Assembly: GCA_963699105.1 (NCBI GenBank)
Contig: CAVOTI010000005.1
Coordinates: 372,001-436,000, forward strand
DNA length: 64,000 bases
Direction: 5' to 3'
Source of the DNA: Bog-756 sp963699105
GTDB taxonomy: Bacteria; Actinomycetota; Acidimicrobiia; Acidimicrobiales; RAAP-2
Position 1 is the first letter of the stretch, and each line of letters begins with the position of its first letter. This document shows positions 18,325-27,534 of this stretch, in pieces. The position numbers and the translations under genes are program-made. The notes beneath the pieces are model-generated. The model saw nothing but the letters and a program-made list of their open reading frames with translations. It was not told the DNA's origin and searched no databases.

Positions 18325-19530
18325 ATGCCCGAAGCCGTCATCGTCGCCACCGGTCGGACCCCGATAGGACGGGCCAACAAGGGCTCGCTGATCGAGTGCC
18401 GTCCTGACGACCTGGCCGCCCTGGTCATCCGCGAGGTCCTGGCCAAGGTCCCTCAGCTCGATCCCCAGTCAGTGGAGGACGTGATCATGGGGTCCGGCCA
18501 ACCAGGGGGCGAGGCCGGCTACAACATCGGGCGGGTGGCCGCACTTCTGGCCGGACTTCCCGACGTGCCCGGCGTGACCGTGAACCGGTACTGCTCCTCG
18601 TCGTTGCAAACCATCCGGATGGCCGCCCATGCCATCCGGGCCGGCGAAGGTGACGTGTTCGTGGCCGCCGGAGTCGAGACGGTCAGCCGCTACCTGCACG
18701 GTGCGTCCGACACCGGTCCCCACAATCCGTTGTTCGCCGAGGCCGAGGCCCGCACGGCAGCCCGGACGCCGGCGGCCGGCGAACGGTGGACTCCGTTGAC
18801 AGGTCTGCCCGACGTCTACATCGCCATGGGCCAGACGGCCGAGAACGTGGCCGAGTACAAGAAGGTCAGCCGCCAGGAACAGGACGAATTCGCCGTCCAG
18901 TCTCAGACCCGGGCCGTGGCCGCCCAGGAATCGGGCTTCTTCGACCGGGAGATCATTCCGGTCACGACCCCGGACGGCACGGTGGTGACCAAGGACGACG
19001 GACCGCGGCCGGGCACCACGCTCGAGGGTCTGGCTGCCCTCAAGCCGGTCTTCCGAGAGGGCGGGACGGTAACTGCCGGCAATGCCTGTCCACTCAACGA
19101 CGGCGCCGCCGCCGTGGTGGTCATGAGTGACACCAAGGCCAATGAGCTCGGCATCACCCCACTGGCTCGCATTGTGGCCAGCGGTGTCTCCGGCCTGAAT
19201 CCCGAGATCATGGGGCTCGGCCCGATCGAGGCGATCCGTCAGACACTGAAGCGCTCCGGCATGACCATCGACGACATCGACCTGGTCGAAATCAACGAGG
19301 CCTTCGCCGCTCAGGTGGTGCCGTCGGCCAAGGAGTTGGGCATCAGCTACGACAAGCTGAACGTCAGAGGCGGGGCCATAGCCCTGGGCCATCCTTTCGG
19401 CCAGACGGGAGCCCGCATCATGACCACCCTCCTCAACGCCCTCGAGGACACCGGCAAGACCATCGGGCTCGAATCAATGTGCGTCGGCGGCGGTCAGGGC
19501 ATGGCCATGATCGTCGAGCGGCTCTCCTGA
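18325..19530 (+). CDS. Thiolase (acetyl-CoA C-acyltransferase)
   Basis: A 401-residue thiolase: MPEAVIVATGRTPIGRANKG, catalytic Cys90 in VNRYCSSSLQT, His356 in GGAIALGHPFG and Cys386 in SMCVGGGQG. It removes acetyl-CoA or propionyl-CoA units in the last step of a beta-oxidation cycle. The ribosome site GAGGAG lies about 9 bp before the ATG. It is divergent from the acyl-CoA dehydrogenase pair and shares the KstR-like operator, which suggests a FadA5-type role in sterol side-chain shortening; a general fatty-acid thiolase cannot be excluded. Confidence 0.9.
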   Translation: MPEAVIVATGRTPIGRANKGSLIECRPDDLAALVIREVLAKVPQLDPQSVEDVIMGSGQPGGEAGYNIGRVAALLAGLPDVPGVTVNRYCSSSLQTIRMAAHAIRAGEGDVFVAAGVETVSRYLHGASDTGPHNPLFAEAEARTAARTPAAGERWTPLTGLPDVYIAMGQTAENVAEYKKVSRQEQDEFAVQSQTRAVAAQESGFFDREIIPVTTPDGTVVTKDDGPRPGTTLEGLAALKPVFREGGTVTAGNACPLNDGAAAVVVMSDTKANELGITPLARIVASGVSGLNPEIMGLGPIEAIRQTLKRSGMTIDDIDLVEINEAFAAQVVPSAKELGISYDKLNVRGGAIALGHPFGQTGARIMTTLLNALEDTGKTIGLESMCVGGGQGMAMIVERLS

Positions 19531-19553
19531 CCGAAGAGGGCGGCGGCACCCGT

Positions 19554-19749
19554 TCAGGGGATCTCCTCGATGGCGAACTCGGGACAGTTGGCGACGGCCA
19601 GACGAGCCTTGTCCTCCAGGTCCTCGGGGACAGTGCCGTCACCGACCACGGTGGACAGGCCGTAGTCGTCGACCTCGAACAACTGGGGAGCCAAGCCGTA
19701 GCAGCGCGGCATGCCCCTGACATTTGTCAGGATCGACCCGGATCCTCAC
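19554..19749 (-). CDS. [3Fe-4S] ferredoxin partner of the P450 (one frameshift)
   Basis: A 64-residue ferredoxin starting at GTG 19749, which overlaps the P450 stop (GTGA). Cluster ligands are Cys10, Cys16 and Cys55 in the CxxHxxC...C pattern (DKCQGHARCYGLAP, then ANCPEFAI), characteristic of single-cluster ferredoxins that feed electrons to P450s. The frame breaks at about 19710; dropping one G from GCCGCGCTGC joins both halves. It is not visible as one open frame without that correction. Confidence 0.8.
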
Positions 19750-20948
19750 GGGAACACCATGGGAATTTGCCGCGGGCCCCGAATCTGCCCGCCGGCCCAC
19801 GTGATCTCGGCACCGTCGGCCAGTCGGAACTCAGGGATGCGTTTCAGCCACTCCTCCAGCGCCACCCGCAGCTCCATCCGAGCCAGGTTGGAACCGGCAC
19901 ACCGGTGGATGCCCGATCCGAATGCAACATGTCGATTGAGCTCCCGGTCGAGGATGACCCGTTCGGCGTCCTCAAAGGTTGCGGGGTCGCGGTTGGCGGC
20001 CGGAAAATTGAGGAGCACCTTGTCCCCCGCCTTCATCGTACAGCCGCCGAATTCGATGTCCTCGGTGACCACTCGGGCCATGGTGACGGGCGAATAGGCG
20101 CGCAGCAATTCTTCGATGGCCAGCGGCATGGCGCCGGGATCGCTGGCCAGGCGAGCACGATCATCGGGGTGCGTGGCCAGATGCCAGAGAGACGAACCGA
20201 TGGCGCTCCAAGTCGTGTCCACGCCGGCGATGAGGACCAACGCCGCTACGCCCAGCACCACACTCTCCTCCACCGGCTGCCCGTCGATCTCGCTGTGGAG
20301 CAGATCACTCAACAGGTCATCGCCCGGTTCGGTCTTCCGTCGGGCCACCTCGGTCACGAAGAAGTCGATCAGGCCGGTCCCGCCGCGTTGGCGGCGTTCG
20401 GGATCGTCGGCGAACTCGAGGATGTCGCGCACCCACCCGGTGAACATGTCCGACAGCGAGCTCGGTACACCCAGAATTGCGGCAATCACCCGGACGGGAA
20501 TCTGCTGGGCATAGTCACCGGCGGCGTCGGCCTCGCCCTTGTCGACAAAGCTGTCCACGAGCTGGGCGCAGAGGGCGCGGGTCATCGGCTCGTACCCGTC
20601 CACCCTTCGATGGGAGAACCATGGCAGCAGCAGTCGCCGAGTCCAGGTGTGGAGTGGTGGATCCGCCGAAATGGGAGGAAGTCCGTACTGCAAGACCGGC
20701 GCATCGCCAGGCGGGCCACCGAAGGGGATGACCGAGATCTGGAGCGAGCTGAAATGCTCGATGTCGTGGGCCAATTCGACTACGTCGTCATAGGTGGTGG
20801 GCAGCCAGGTACTCCCCCGCCGGTCGCTGTGGGCCACCGGGCATTCTCGGCGCAGCCCGTCCCAGATCCTGAACGGATCGGCCACGTACTCGGGACTGAG
20901 GACATCGAAATCGGTCTCCCAATTGGTGACCGGTTGCGTTCTCGGCAT
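19746..20948 (-). CDS. Cytochrome P450
   Basis: A 400-residue soluble P450. The oxygen-activating I-helix motif AGVDTT is at 241-246, the K-helix ExxR-like EELLRAYS at 279-286 and the heme loop FGSGIHRCAG with the thiolate Cys350. The length and adjacent [3Fe-4S] ferredoxin are typical of bacterial class I P450s. The setting among steroid-type catabolic genes suggests hydroxylation of a terpenoid or sterol substrate, but the CYP family cannot be fixed by eye. Confidence 0.92.
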   Translation of the reverse strand: MPRTQPVTNWETDFDVLSPEYVADPFRIWDGLRRECPVAHSDRRGSTWLPTTYDDVVELAHDIEHFSSLQISVIPFGGPPGDAPVLQYGLPPISADPPLHTWTRRLLLPWFSHRRVDGYEPMTRALCAQLVDSFVDKGEADAAGDYAQQIPVRVIAAILGVPSSLSDMFTGWVRDILEFADDPERRQRGGTGLIDFFVTEVARRKTEPGDDLLSDLLHSEIDGQPVEESVVLGVAALVLIAGVDTTWSAIGSSLWHLATHPDDRARLASDPGAMPLAIEELLRAYSPVTMARVVTEDIEFGGCTMKAGDKVLLNFPAANRDPATFEDAERVILDRELNRHVAFGSGIHRCAGSNLARMELRVALEEWLKRIPEFRLADGAEITWAGGQIRGPRQIPMVFP

Positions 20949-21398
20949 GGTGCTCCTCGAGTCGTCGAATCAGACTGGTCTCTCCGACCATTGTCGCAGG
21001 TCGATGGAGTGCACTGCCCAAGCCGGCCTTCGGGGGCCCCGCCTTCGGGGCCGACCTCGCTCCGTGCCGCATTTGTTTTCGCAGTTCGCATACCTCGGGT
21101 ACGCCAAACGGGAAAGCAATAGGCCGGTGGAGCCGTCAGCCGGGGTGGAGACCCCGAACCGGTCGGCCACCGCCCATGGCCGGCCCAGCCGTCCCGCCTT
21201 CGGGGCCGACCTCGCTCCGTGCCGCATTTGTTTTCGCAGTTCGCATACCTCGGGTACGCCAAACGGGAAAGCAATAGGCCGGTGGAGCCGTCAGCCGGGG
21301 TGGAGACCCCGAACCGGTCGGCCACCGCCCATGGCCGGCCCAGCCGTCCCGCCTTGGGCCGACCCCGGCGAGAACATCTCCGGGACCAGAGACGGGGC
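20949..21398. other. Intergenic region dominated by a tandem repeat
   Basis: This 450 bp stretch between the P450 and a leftward SDR has no supported gene. Short frames inside it come from the repeat and change with each copy. Apart from the 155 bp duplication it contains small GCCTTCGGGGC inverted motifs near 21028-21052. The P450 promoter should lie near 20950-21035. Confidence 0.6.
21038..21355. repeat. Perfect 155-bp tandem duplication (2.05 copies)
   Basis: Copy 1 is 21038-21192 and copy 2 is 21193-21347, and a third copy starts (CCCGCCTT, 21348-21355) then diverges. I see no difference between the copies. Each contains an AT-richer core (GCATTTGTTTTCGCAGTTCG) flanked by GC-rich sequence. 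The unit has no reading frame conserved with a protein I recognise. It could be a recent duplication, an intergenic repeat family, or an assembly artefact. Confidence 0.85.
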
Positions 21399-22229
21399 TC
21401 AGATCGTGAGGCCCCCGTCGACCGAAAGCACCGCCCCGGTCGTATAGGTCGATTCGTCAGAGGCAATGAAGGCGACCGATGCGGCGATCTCGGCCGGCGT
21501 GGAGAAGCCCATCGGCGTCATCATTTTGGACAGCTCCTTGACGTCCGCCCCCTCTGGCAGTTCGAAGGCCCCCATCAGCGGGGTGTCCACCCCTCCAGGA
21601 GCGACCACATTGACTCGGACCCCCCGGGTCAGGAACTCGGCCGCCAGGGCCTTCGAGAACATCAGCAACCCGGCTTTGGACGCGCAGTAGGCCGCCGAAT
21701 AGGACTGACCCATCAGTGCGGTGTTGGAGGCCACGTTGACGATGGAACCGCCGTGCTCCAGCAGGTGTGGAAGGGTCGCCCGGCAGACCAGGAACGGACC
21801 GGTGAGGTTGACGGCCAGGATCTTCTCCCACCGGTCGAGCGGCATGTCCACCGTGTTGAAGAAGCCACCGATGCCGGCCACGTTGCAGACCACGGTCGGG
21901 GCTCCGAGGTCGGTGGCCAGCCCGGCGACCGTTTCGCCGACCGACGGCTCCGACGTGACGTCGCAGTGGTAGCTGGCGGCCGTGCCACCCTCGGCGACGA
22001 TGGCTCGGACGGTGGCGGCCAGCGCGTCATCGGCCACGTCGAGGGCAGCCACGCTCGCTCCCTCCCGGGCCAGTCGCTCAGCGACCGCCCTGCCGATACC
22101 GGAGCCGGCCCCGGTGACCACCGCCACCTTGTCGACGAAGCGCCGACCGGTGAATGAGCTGATGGCGGCATCAGCTGCGTCGTGCTCGGTCCCGCCCTGG
22201 CCGAGAGTGATCCGTTGAATCGGGCTCAT
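21399..22229 (-). CDS. Short-chain dehydrogenase/reductase
   Basis: A 276-residue classical SDR with TGAGSGIG at 39-46, the NVAG-type motif CNVAGIGGFF, catalytic Ser in IVNVASNTALMG and the YCASK active-site pair, ending with the typical TGAVLSVDGGLTI. An NAD-type Asp follows strand two (AALDVADD). It closes a leftward series of ligases and dehydrogenases 9 bp after the acyl-CoA ligase. It may be a 3-hydroxyacyl-CoA or hydroxysteroid dehydrogenase. Confidence 0.88.
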   Translation of the reverse strand: MSPIQRITLGQGGTEHDAADAAISSFTGRRFVDKVAVVTGAGSGIGRAVAERLAREGASVAALDVADDALAATVRAIVAEGGTAASYHCDVTSEPSVGETVAGLATDLGAPTVVCNVAGIGGFFNTVDMPLDRWEKILAVNLTGPFLVCRATLPHLLEHGGSIVNVASNTALMGQSYSAAYCASKAGLLMFSKALAAEFLTRGVRVNVVAPGGVDTPLMGAFELPEGADVKELSKMMTPMGFSTPAEIAASVAFIASDESTYTTGAVLSVDGGLTI

Positions 22230-22238
22230 GCCTGGCTC

Positions 22239-23843
22239 CTACGTCGATGATTTGGGCGTGAACTGTTCACGCAGGGTGTGCTTCAGGATTTTGCCGGCCG
22301 GATTGCGGGGCACCACCGGAACCAACTCCAGCTGCTCGGGTATGGACTGGACCCTCAAACTCCGCTCCTTCAGATAGGTGACCATGTCATCCATGGCGAA
22401 CGACTGGCCTTCGGAGACGGCCACCACCGCGCAGGCCCGTTCGCCGGTGACCGGATCCGGGAGGCCGATGACGGCGACGTCGGCCACCGCCGGATGGGCG
22501 TAGAGGAGGTCCTCCACCTCCTTGGCCGAGATGTTCTCGCCGTGCCGGATGATCACATCCTTCAACCGCCCGGTGATGGTCACGTACCCGTCCTCGTCGA
22601 CGATCCCGAGATCACCGGATCGGAAGTAGCCCTCGTCGTCGAAGGCGTCGGCGTCGAGGCTGGGGTCGAGATAGCCCCGGATGACCTGGGGGCCCTTCAA
22701 CCGGATCTCGCCCTCGACGCCGGGACCGACCCGCTCTCCGTCGAGGCCGACCACGATCAGCTCCACCCCCGGGGTGGGACGACCCTCGGTGTCGGCCAAC
22801 TTCTGATCGGGATCGCCCTCGGTGGCCATCACCACGATGGGCGCTTCGGTGAGCCCGTAGCCGGAGACGATGCCCACACCTCCGATCTCACGCTTCAGGT
22901 CGTGGTGGAGTTGGGGGGGCTTCGGCGCCCCGCCGCCCGGGTAGGAGCGGATGCTCGGAAAGATGGGGGCAGGATCGTCGCTGGCCCGCTGGGCGGCCAG
23001 GTAGGCCATGTGGAACGGCGTACCCGAGCCGGCCAGGGTGACATGGTTGGCGGCCAGAAAGCCCGGCGTGGTCTTGGGATCGAACACCTCGGTGGTCAGG
23101 AGCGTGCATCCGGTCATCAGGGCGGCAATCAGCCAGCCGATGCCGCCGATGTGGGTGAACGGGAAGATCAGCGCCGACACGTCGTCGGCGACGATCTCGA
23201 GACACTCGGCCATGGCCAGTGCCGACGCCATCACGGTGAGATCGGTGTGCGGTGCCCCCTTGGGATCGGCAGTGGTGCCCGAGGTGTAGAAGAGCCACCG
23301 GATCGGGGCATCGATCGCCCGGGCCGGGGCGGCCGGCGCCTCGGGTAGTCCGGCCGGGTCCCCGTCGGGGAGATCCCGGTCGACCACCAGTACCGAGAGC
23401 TCCGGCCGGCCGGCGGCGATCTCCAGGGCCATCGCCTCGAAATCGAAGCCCCGGTACACCGTGGGCACGACCAGCAACGAGGCATGGCTCTGAGCGGCGA
23501 TGAAGCCGACCTCTCTTCCCCGGTAGATGGGGATGAGGGGGTTCTGGCGGGCCCCCAGGCGGGACAGGGCTCCCACCAGCACCAGTGACTCGTTCCAGGT
23601 CGGGAGCTCCCAGCTCACACCGGTGTCGGGACCGACCCCGTAATCGTTGTGCAGGCCGGCCGCCGCCCTCAGACTGGCGTCGCGGTACCCGGCGAAGGTG
23701 AGCTCGTGTCCGGTGTCCTCGTGGGCCAGTAAGGCATCGGGAGTCAGCTCGGCCCGCCGTTCGATCAGTCCCCACAGCGTGGTGGCCCCCACCCATCCCC
23801 GGGCCGCGGTCCTCGCTTCCAGATCCTCGATGAAGTCGCTCAT
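22239..23843 (-). CDS. AMP-forming acyl-CoA ligase
   Basis: A 534-residue ANL-superfamily ligase starting MSDFIEDLEARTAARG. The P-loop is LFYTSGTTADPKGAPH, the A5 motif YGLTEAPI, the hinge GDLGIVDEDGYVTITGRLKD and the catalytic Lys in NPAGKILKHTL. The start overlaps the upstream stop (ATGA at 23840-23843), and a longer frame to 24011 is rejected for that reason. It activates a carboxylic acid to its CoA ester; the substrate is unknown, probably a steroid- or terpenoid-derived acid given the neighbours. Confidence 0.88.
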   Translation of the reverse strand: MSDFIEDLEARTAARGWVGATTLWGLIERRAELTPDALLAHEDTGHELTFAGYRDASLRAAAGLHNDYGVGPDTGVSWELPTWNESLVLVGALSRLGARQNPLIPIYRGREVGFIAAQSHASLLVVPTVYRGFDFEAMALEIAAGRPELSVLVVDRDLPDGDPAGLPEAPAAPARAIDAPIRWLFYTSGTTADPKGAPHTDLTVMASALAMAECLEIVADDVSALIFPFTHIGGIGWLIAALMTGCTLLTTEVFDPKTTPGFLAANHVTLAGSGTPFHMAYLAAQRASDDPAPIFPSIRSYPGGGAPKPPQLHHDLKREIGGVGIVSGYGLTEAPIVVMATEGDPDQKLADTEGRPTPGVELIVVGLDGERVGPGVEGEIRLKGPQVIRGYLDPSLDADAFDDEGYFRSGDLGIVDEDGYVTITGRLKDVIIRHGENISAKEVEDLLYAHPAVADVAVIGLPDPVTGERACAVVAVSEGQSFAMDDMVTYLKERSLRVQSIPEQLELVPVVPRNPAGKILKHTLREQFTPKSST

Positions 23844-24697
23844 GGCGCCGGGGTCGACCACAGCTGGTCGGTGTAGGTATCGGTCCCCGGGACGGTGCCG
23901 ATGAACGGGGAGGCCCAGATCATCTCGCCCAACCCGGTCGCCGCCAGCTGCTCCCCCTGGTTGGCGAAGGCCGCCCCCCACACGCCGGTGGGCTCCTCGT
24001 CGAGGAACCACAGCAACAGCACCCGCTGGTCCTCGGCCTCCGAGCGGGGTACGTCACCGGGGGCGTCGGCCAGCAGCGGCAGCGGGCTGAAGGCCAGCAC
24101 GGTGGCCACCGGCGACCCGGGGAGCACCGACGCCAGGTACTCGTCTCGGTACCAGGCTCCGATCTTGGCCGGGTCGACCCCCGGTGCCGGGTCGACGAAC
24201 ACCGACACCAGGCCGGCAAACCGGTGGTCGAGGGTGAGCTCGGCCGGCACCCCGTCCTCGTCGCGCCGGTACTCCCACTCGAAGTGGTAGAGGCCGGTGT
24301 GGATGTGATCGCGCTCTTTGAACATCCGTCCGGCGGCATGCAGGGTGTTGACCTGGTCGACCGCCCATCGGTTCCACTCGTCGTGGTGCCCGTCGAGGAC
24401 GTAGTAGAGGCCGAGGAAGCTGCCGATCTCCGGGTCGGCCACCAGCGGCTCCGGGCCGCCGTCGCTGCCGGCCACCGGCAGCCGCAACGACTTGAGGGTG
24501 GCGGTGGCCACGAACCTGGCCCCGGCGAAGTTGTAGGCACCGATCTGGCAGCCGGCATAGAAGTGGTCCCGCTCGTACCAGCGGTTGAAGGCCACCTGGC
24601 TGCCCCGGTGGGGCTCGACCAGGGTGTAGAGCATGGTCCCGATTCGGATGGGATCGTCGGTCACGCCACCCTGGGCAGGTACAGATCGTCCGGTCAT
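23840..24697 (-). CDS. Uncharacterised protein, possibly EthD-like dimeric alpha/beta barrel
   Basis: A 285-residue protein that I do not recognise firmly. It contains TMLYTLVEPHRGSQVAFNRW, ERDHFYAGCQIGAYNFAGA, and a second half starting ELTLDHRFAGLVSVFVD with GAWYRDEYLASVLPGSP. The two halves look like a duplicated small barrel of the EthD/ABM type, with W-Y/H motifs near each start (FNRWYERDHFY, AWYRDEYL). It overlaps both neighbouring ligase genes by ATGA, so it is made together with them. No signal peptide or helix is visible. It may be an isomerase, cyclase or monooxygenase partner in the same pathway. Confidence 0.7.
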   Translation of the reverse strand: MTGRSVPAQGGVTDDPIRIGTMLYTLVEPHRGSQVAFNRWYERDHFYAGCQIGAYNFAGARFVATATLKSLRLPVAGSDGGPEPLVADPEIGSFLGLYYVLDGHHDEWNRWAVDQVNTLHAAGRMFKERDHIHTGLYHFEWEYRRDEDGVPAELTLDHRFAGLVSVFVDPAPGVDPAKIGAWYRDEYLASVLPGSPVATVLAFSPLPLLADAPGDVPRSEAEDQRVLLLWFLDEEPTGVWGAAFANQGEQLAATGLGEMIWASPFIGTVPGTDTYTDQLWSTPAP

Positions 24698-26349
24698 GAT
24701 GCGCTGGCTCCGTTCGTTTGCTTGGATCGTTCCTCTACGGGTTCCGCGGCCCGAGGGTCTGCGGGCGGGCGACCGGTGGGCGGCAGGGATGCTGCCCGCT
24801 CGGCCAGGGCCTTCTTGTCTACCTTCATCATCGAGGTCAGGGGAAGGCTGTCGGCCACGACCACGCGGTCGGGCGCCTTGTAGTCGGCCAGGCTGGACCG
24901 GGCGGCGGCGCCGAGCTCGGCCAGCAGCACCCCTTCGTCACGCGGCCCCCCGGCTACCGGCACCACGAAGGCCACACCGATCTCGCCGAGCACCGGGTCG
25001 GGACAACCGACGACGGCCACCTGATCGACTGCCGGGTGGCGCCCGAGCACACCTTCCACTTCGGCCGGATAGACGTTGTAGCCGCCCCGGATGTAGAGCT
25101 CGTTGGCCCGCCCGACCAGGTGCAGATAGCCATCGTCGTCGACGAATCCGAAATCGCCGGTGGTGAGCCAACCGTCCTCGGCCAGCACGGAGGCCGTCGA
25201 TGCTCGGTCATAGGTCAACCCGGCGGCCCCGGGGCCGGTGGGTGGACCACCCCAGTATCCCCGCATCACCGCCGCCGACCGGAGGCGGACGGTGCCGACC
25301 GCACCGGGGGCCACCGGACACCCGTCGTCGTCGACCACCGCCAGCGACACCCCGGACACCGGACGGCCCACCGTGGTGGCCACCACCTCGTCAGGATCAC
25401 CCGGGACGGTGCCGGTGCCGAGTGACGCCTCGGTCGAGGTGTAGCGCACGACGATGGGGACGCCGAGACGCTGGCGCATGGCCGCCACCAGTTCGGAAGG
25501 CACCGGCGACGCCCCGGTCCCGGCGATGCGCAGCGACGAGAGGTCGGCGTGGGCGATGTCGGGATGGGCGAGGACGAGGGCCCACTGGGTGGGCACACCC
25601 TGGGCCACGGTGATCCGCTCCTCGGCCATGATCCGGATGGCGTCGGCCGCCCGCCATGGGGTCGGGGTGATGACCGTGGTCACCCCGTGGGCGATCTCGT
25701 CCCAGGTCCGGGTCATCGAACCCACGTGGGCGAACGGCAGGGGGGACAGACGACGGTCGCCGATGGCCGACAGCACATCGGTGCCGGCCGCCACTGCGGC
25801 CAGATTGCCGTGGTCGAACACAGCCCCCTTGGGAAGTCCGGTGGTCCCGCTGGTCCACACGACCGCCACCGGGTCCGAACCCTGTAGCAGTGGCCGGTCC
25901 GTCGGGCATGGTCCGGTGGAGGCCTCCATGACCGTCGACCGCCGGAGCACCTGGCCGGTCGGTCCCCCGGGCGTCGGGGCACGGTCCTCGACCACCGTCA
26001 ACACCGGAAGCGTACGGTCGAGGATCGAGCGCACCTCGTGAGCGCCCAGGCGGAGGTTCACCCCCGAGGTGATGGCGCCCAGACGGGTGGCGGCCGCGTA
26101 GCAGACCATGTAGTCGATGGAGCTCGGCAGCAGGAGGCAGACGACCGAGCCCCGGGTCACGCCGCAGCGGGCCAACAGCCCGGCCACACCGTCGGCGGCC
26201 CGATCCCACTCATCGAAGGTCAGGTGGCGCCGGGGCGAGGACTCCGTCTCGGGCTCGACGTACGCCTCGACTCCGGCGTTGGCCACCGCCGCCGCCCCCA
26301 GGACGTCGACGACCGTCTCGAAGTCCCCCTCAATCTGACGCGCCGTCAT
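24694..26349 (-). CDS. AMP-forming acyl-CoA ligase
   Basis: A 551-residue ANL ligase. Motifs: VVWTSGTTGLPKGAVFDHG, RYTSTEASLGTG, TTGDFGFVDDDGYLHLVGRA, IRGGYNVYPAEVEGVL, and MMKVDKKAL holding the catalytic Lys. The C-terminal tail is long and polar. It is coupled by ATGA to the next gene and lies 62 bp after the alcohol dehydrogenase. The substrate cannot be read from sequence; the family includes FadD enzymes of sterol catabolism. Confidence 0.88.
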   Translation of the reverse strand: MTARQIEGDFETVVDVLGAAAVANAGVEAYVEPETESSPRRHLTFDEWDRAADGVAGLLARCGVTRGSVVCLLLPSSIDYMVCYAAATRLGAITSGVNLRLGAHEVRSILDRTLPVLTVVEDRAPTPGGPTGQVLRRSTVMEASTGPCPTDRPLLQGSDPVAVVWTSGTTGLPKGAVFDHGNLAAVAAGTDVLSAIGDRRLSPLPFAHVGSMTRTWDEIAHGVTTVITPTPWRAADAIRIMAEERITVAQGVPTQWALVLAHPDIAHADLSSLRIAGTGASPVPSELVAAMRQRLGVPIVVRYTSTEASLGTGTVPGDPDEVVATTVGRPVSGVSLAVVDDDGCPVAPGAVGTVRLRSAAVMRGYWGGPPTGPGAAGLTYDRASTASVLAEDGWLTTGDFGFVDDDGYLHLVGRANELYIRGGYNVYPAEVEGVLGRHPAVDQVAVVGCPDPVLGEIGVAFVVPVAGGPRDEGVLLAELGAAARSSLADYKAPDRVVVADSLPLTSMMKVDKKALAERAASLPPTGRPPADPRAAEPVEERSKQTNGASAS

Positions 26350-26411
26350 ATCGGTGCCGACTGTAACAGCGCCATCCCCGGGAACGGTCAGGGCGGACAG
26401 GCCGGCAGAGC

Positions 26412-27518
26412 TCAGAAGGTGAGCACGCCGCGGGCCAACTTGCCCGCCTCCATGTCCTCCACGATCTCTCGGAATCCCTCCACCGGGCGTTCCTCGGTCA
26501 CCAGCTCGTCGAGCATCAACCGACCAGAGAGGTAGAGCTCCACCATCAGGGGGATGTCGTGATGGGGACGGGACGATCCGTACCGGCAGCCGAGGAGCCC
26601 CCGGTCGACGTAGGCCAGGGCGTTGACGTCGACCGCCACTTCGGTGCCCTGGGGCGGGATGCCGATGGCCAGGGCGTTGCCACCCCAGTCGAGCACGTCG
26701 AGGGCGTTCCTGAGCACCGCCGGGTGACCCACGCAGTCGAACGACCAGTTGACCCCACCGGTCCAGCCGAGGGCGCCAGTCACCCGGGCCGGCCCGGGCG
26801 GCACCAGCTCACGGATGGCCGCCACCGCATCGGTGTCGGAGGCGTCGACGAAGTGGGTGGCACCGAACTGCTGGGCCAGCTCCTCCTTGGAGGCCAGGGT
26901 GTCCACGGCGATGATCCGACTGGCGGCGGCCAGGCGGAGCCCTTGGATCACGTTGAGTCCCACGCCGCCCACGCCGAACACCGCCGCCGTCTCACCGGCC
27001 CGGACCTTGGCCCGGTTGAACACCGCGCCCACCCCGGTGAGGACCCCGCACCCGATGAGGCAGGCCGAGGTCATGGGCACTTCCTTCGAGATCTTGACCG
27101 CCTGGACCTCCTGGACGATGGTGGACTCGGCGAACACCGAGGTGGCGGCGAAGTTGGAGGCGGGCTCGCCCTTGAAGGTGAACGGCTGGGACACGTTCCC
27201 GAGCGTCTTGACGCACCAGGTGGGGTGGCCGGTGCTGCAGGCCCGGCACGTGCCGCAACTGGCCAGGGTGGCGATGACCACGTGGTCGCCCGGCTTGACC
27301 GACCGGACCTCGGACCCCACCGCCTCGACCACCCCGGCGCCCTCGTGGCCCAGGACCGACGGCGACTTCCACGGGATGGTCCCGTTGATCACCGACAGAT
27401 CGCTGTGGCACACCCCGGCCGCTCCGATGCCCACCTTCACCTCGGTGGGCCCCGGGTCGCCGATCCCCAGTTGGTCGGTGACCTCTACTCCGTCGCCGGT
27501 GTAGACGATGCCTCGCAT
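26412..27518 (-). CDS. Zinc-dependent alcohol dehydrogenase
   Basis: A 368-residue MDR-family dehydrogenase. Catalytic zinc ligands are Cys37 (GVCHSDLS) and His58 (LGHEGAGVV). The structural zinc site has Cys88, 91, 94 and 102 (CGTCRACSTGHPTWC). The Rossmann motif VFGVGGVGLNVIQG precedes IIAVDT. It resembles mycothiol/NDMA-type class III alcohol dehydrogenases. It lies 16 bp after fadD3 in the same orientation, so it is probably cotranscribed and may oxidise an alcohol formed by the P450. Confidence 0.88.
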   Translation of the reverse strand: MRGIVYTGDGVEVTDQLGIGDPGPTEVKVGIGAAGVCHSDLSVINGTIPWKSPSVLGHEGAGVVEAVGSEVRSVKPGDHVVIATLASCGTCRACSTGHPTWCVKTLGNVSQPFTFKGEPASNFAATSVFAESTIVQEVQAVKISKEVPMTSACLIGCGVLTGVGAVFNRAKVRAGETAAVFGVGGVGLNVIQGLRLAAASRIIAVDTLASKEELAQQFGATHFVDASDTDAVAAIRELVPPGPARVTGALGWTGGVNWSFDCVGHPAVLRNALDVLDWGGNALAIGIPPQGTEVAVDVNALAYVDRGLLGCRYGSSRPHHDIPLMVELYLSGRLMLDELVTEERPVEGFREIVEDMEAGKLARGVLTF

Positions 27519-27534
27519 GGCGCTCCTCCCTCTC

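Noticed and set aside
19716..19731. Palindrome CCTGACA-TT-TGTCAGG as a regulatory site
   Set aside because: It lies inside the ferredoxin coding sequence over the first cluster-ligand codons, with no promoter elements nearby, so chance is more likely.
21038..21355. Direct repeats as a CRISPR array
   Set aside because: The units are 155 bp, contiguous and only about two in number, with no short repeat-spacer pattern and no cas genes.
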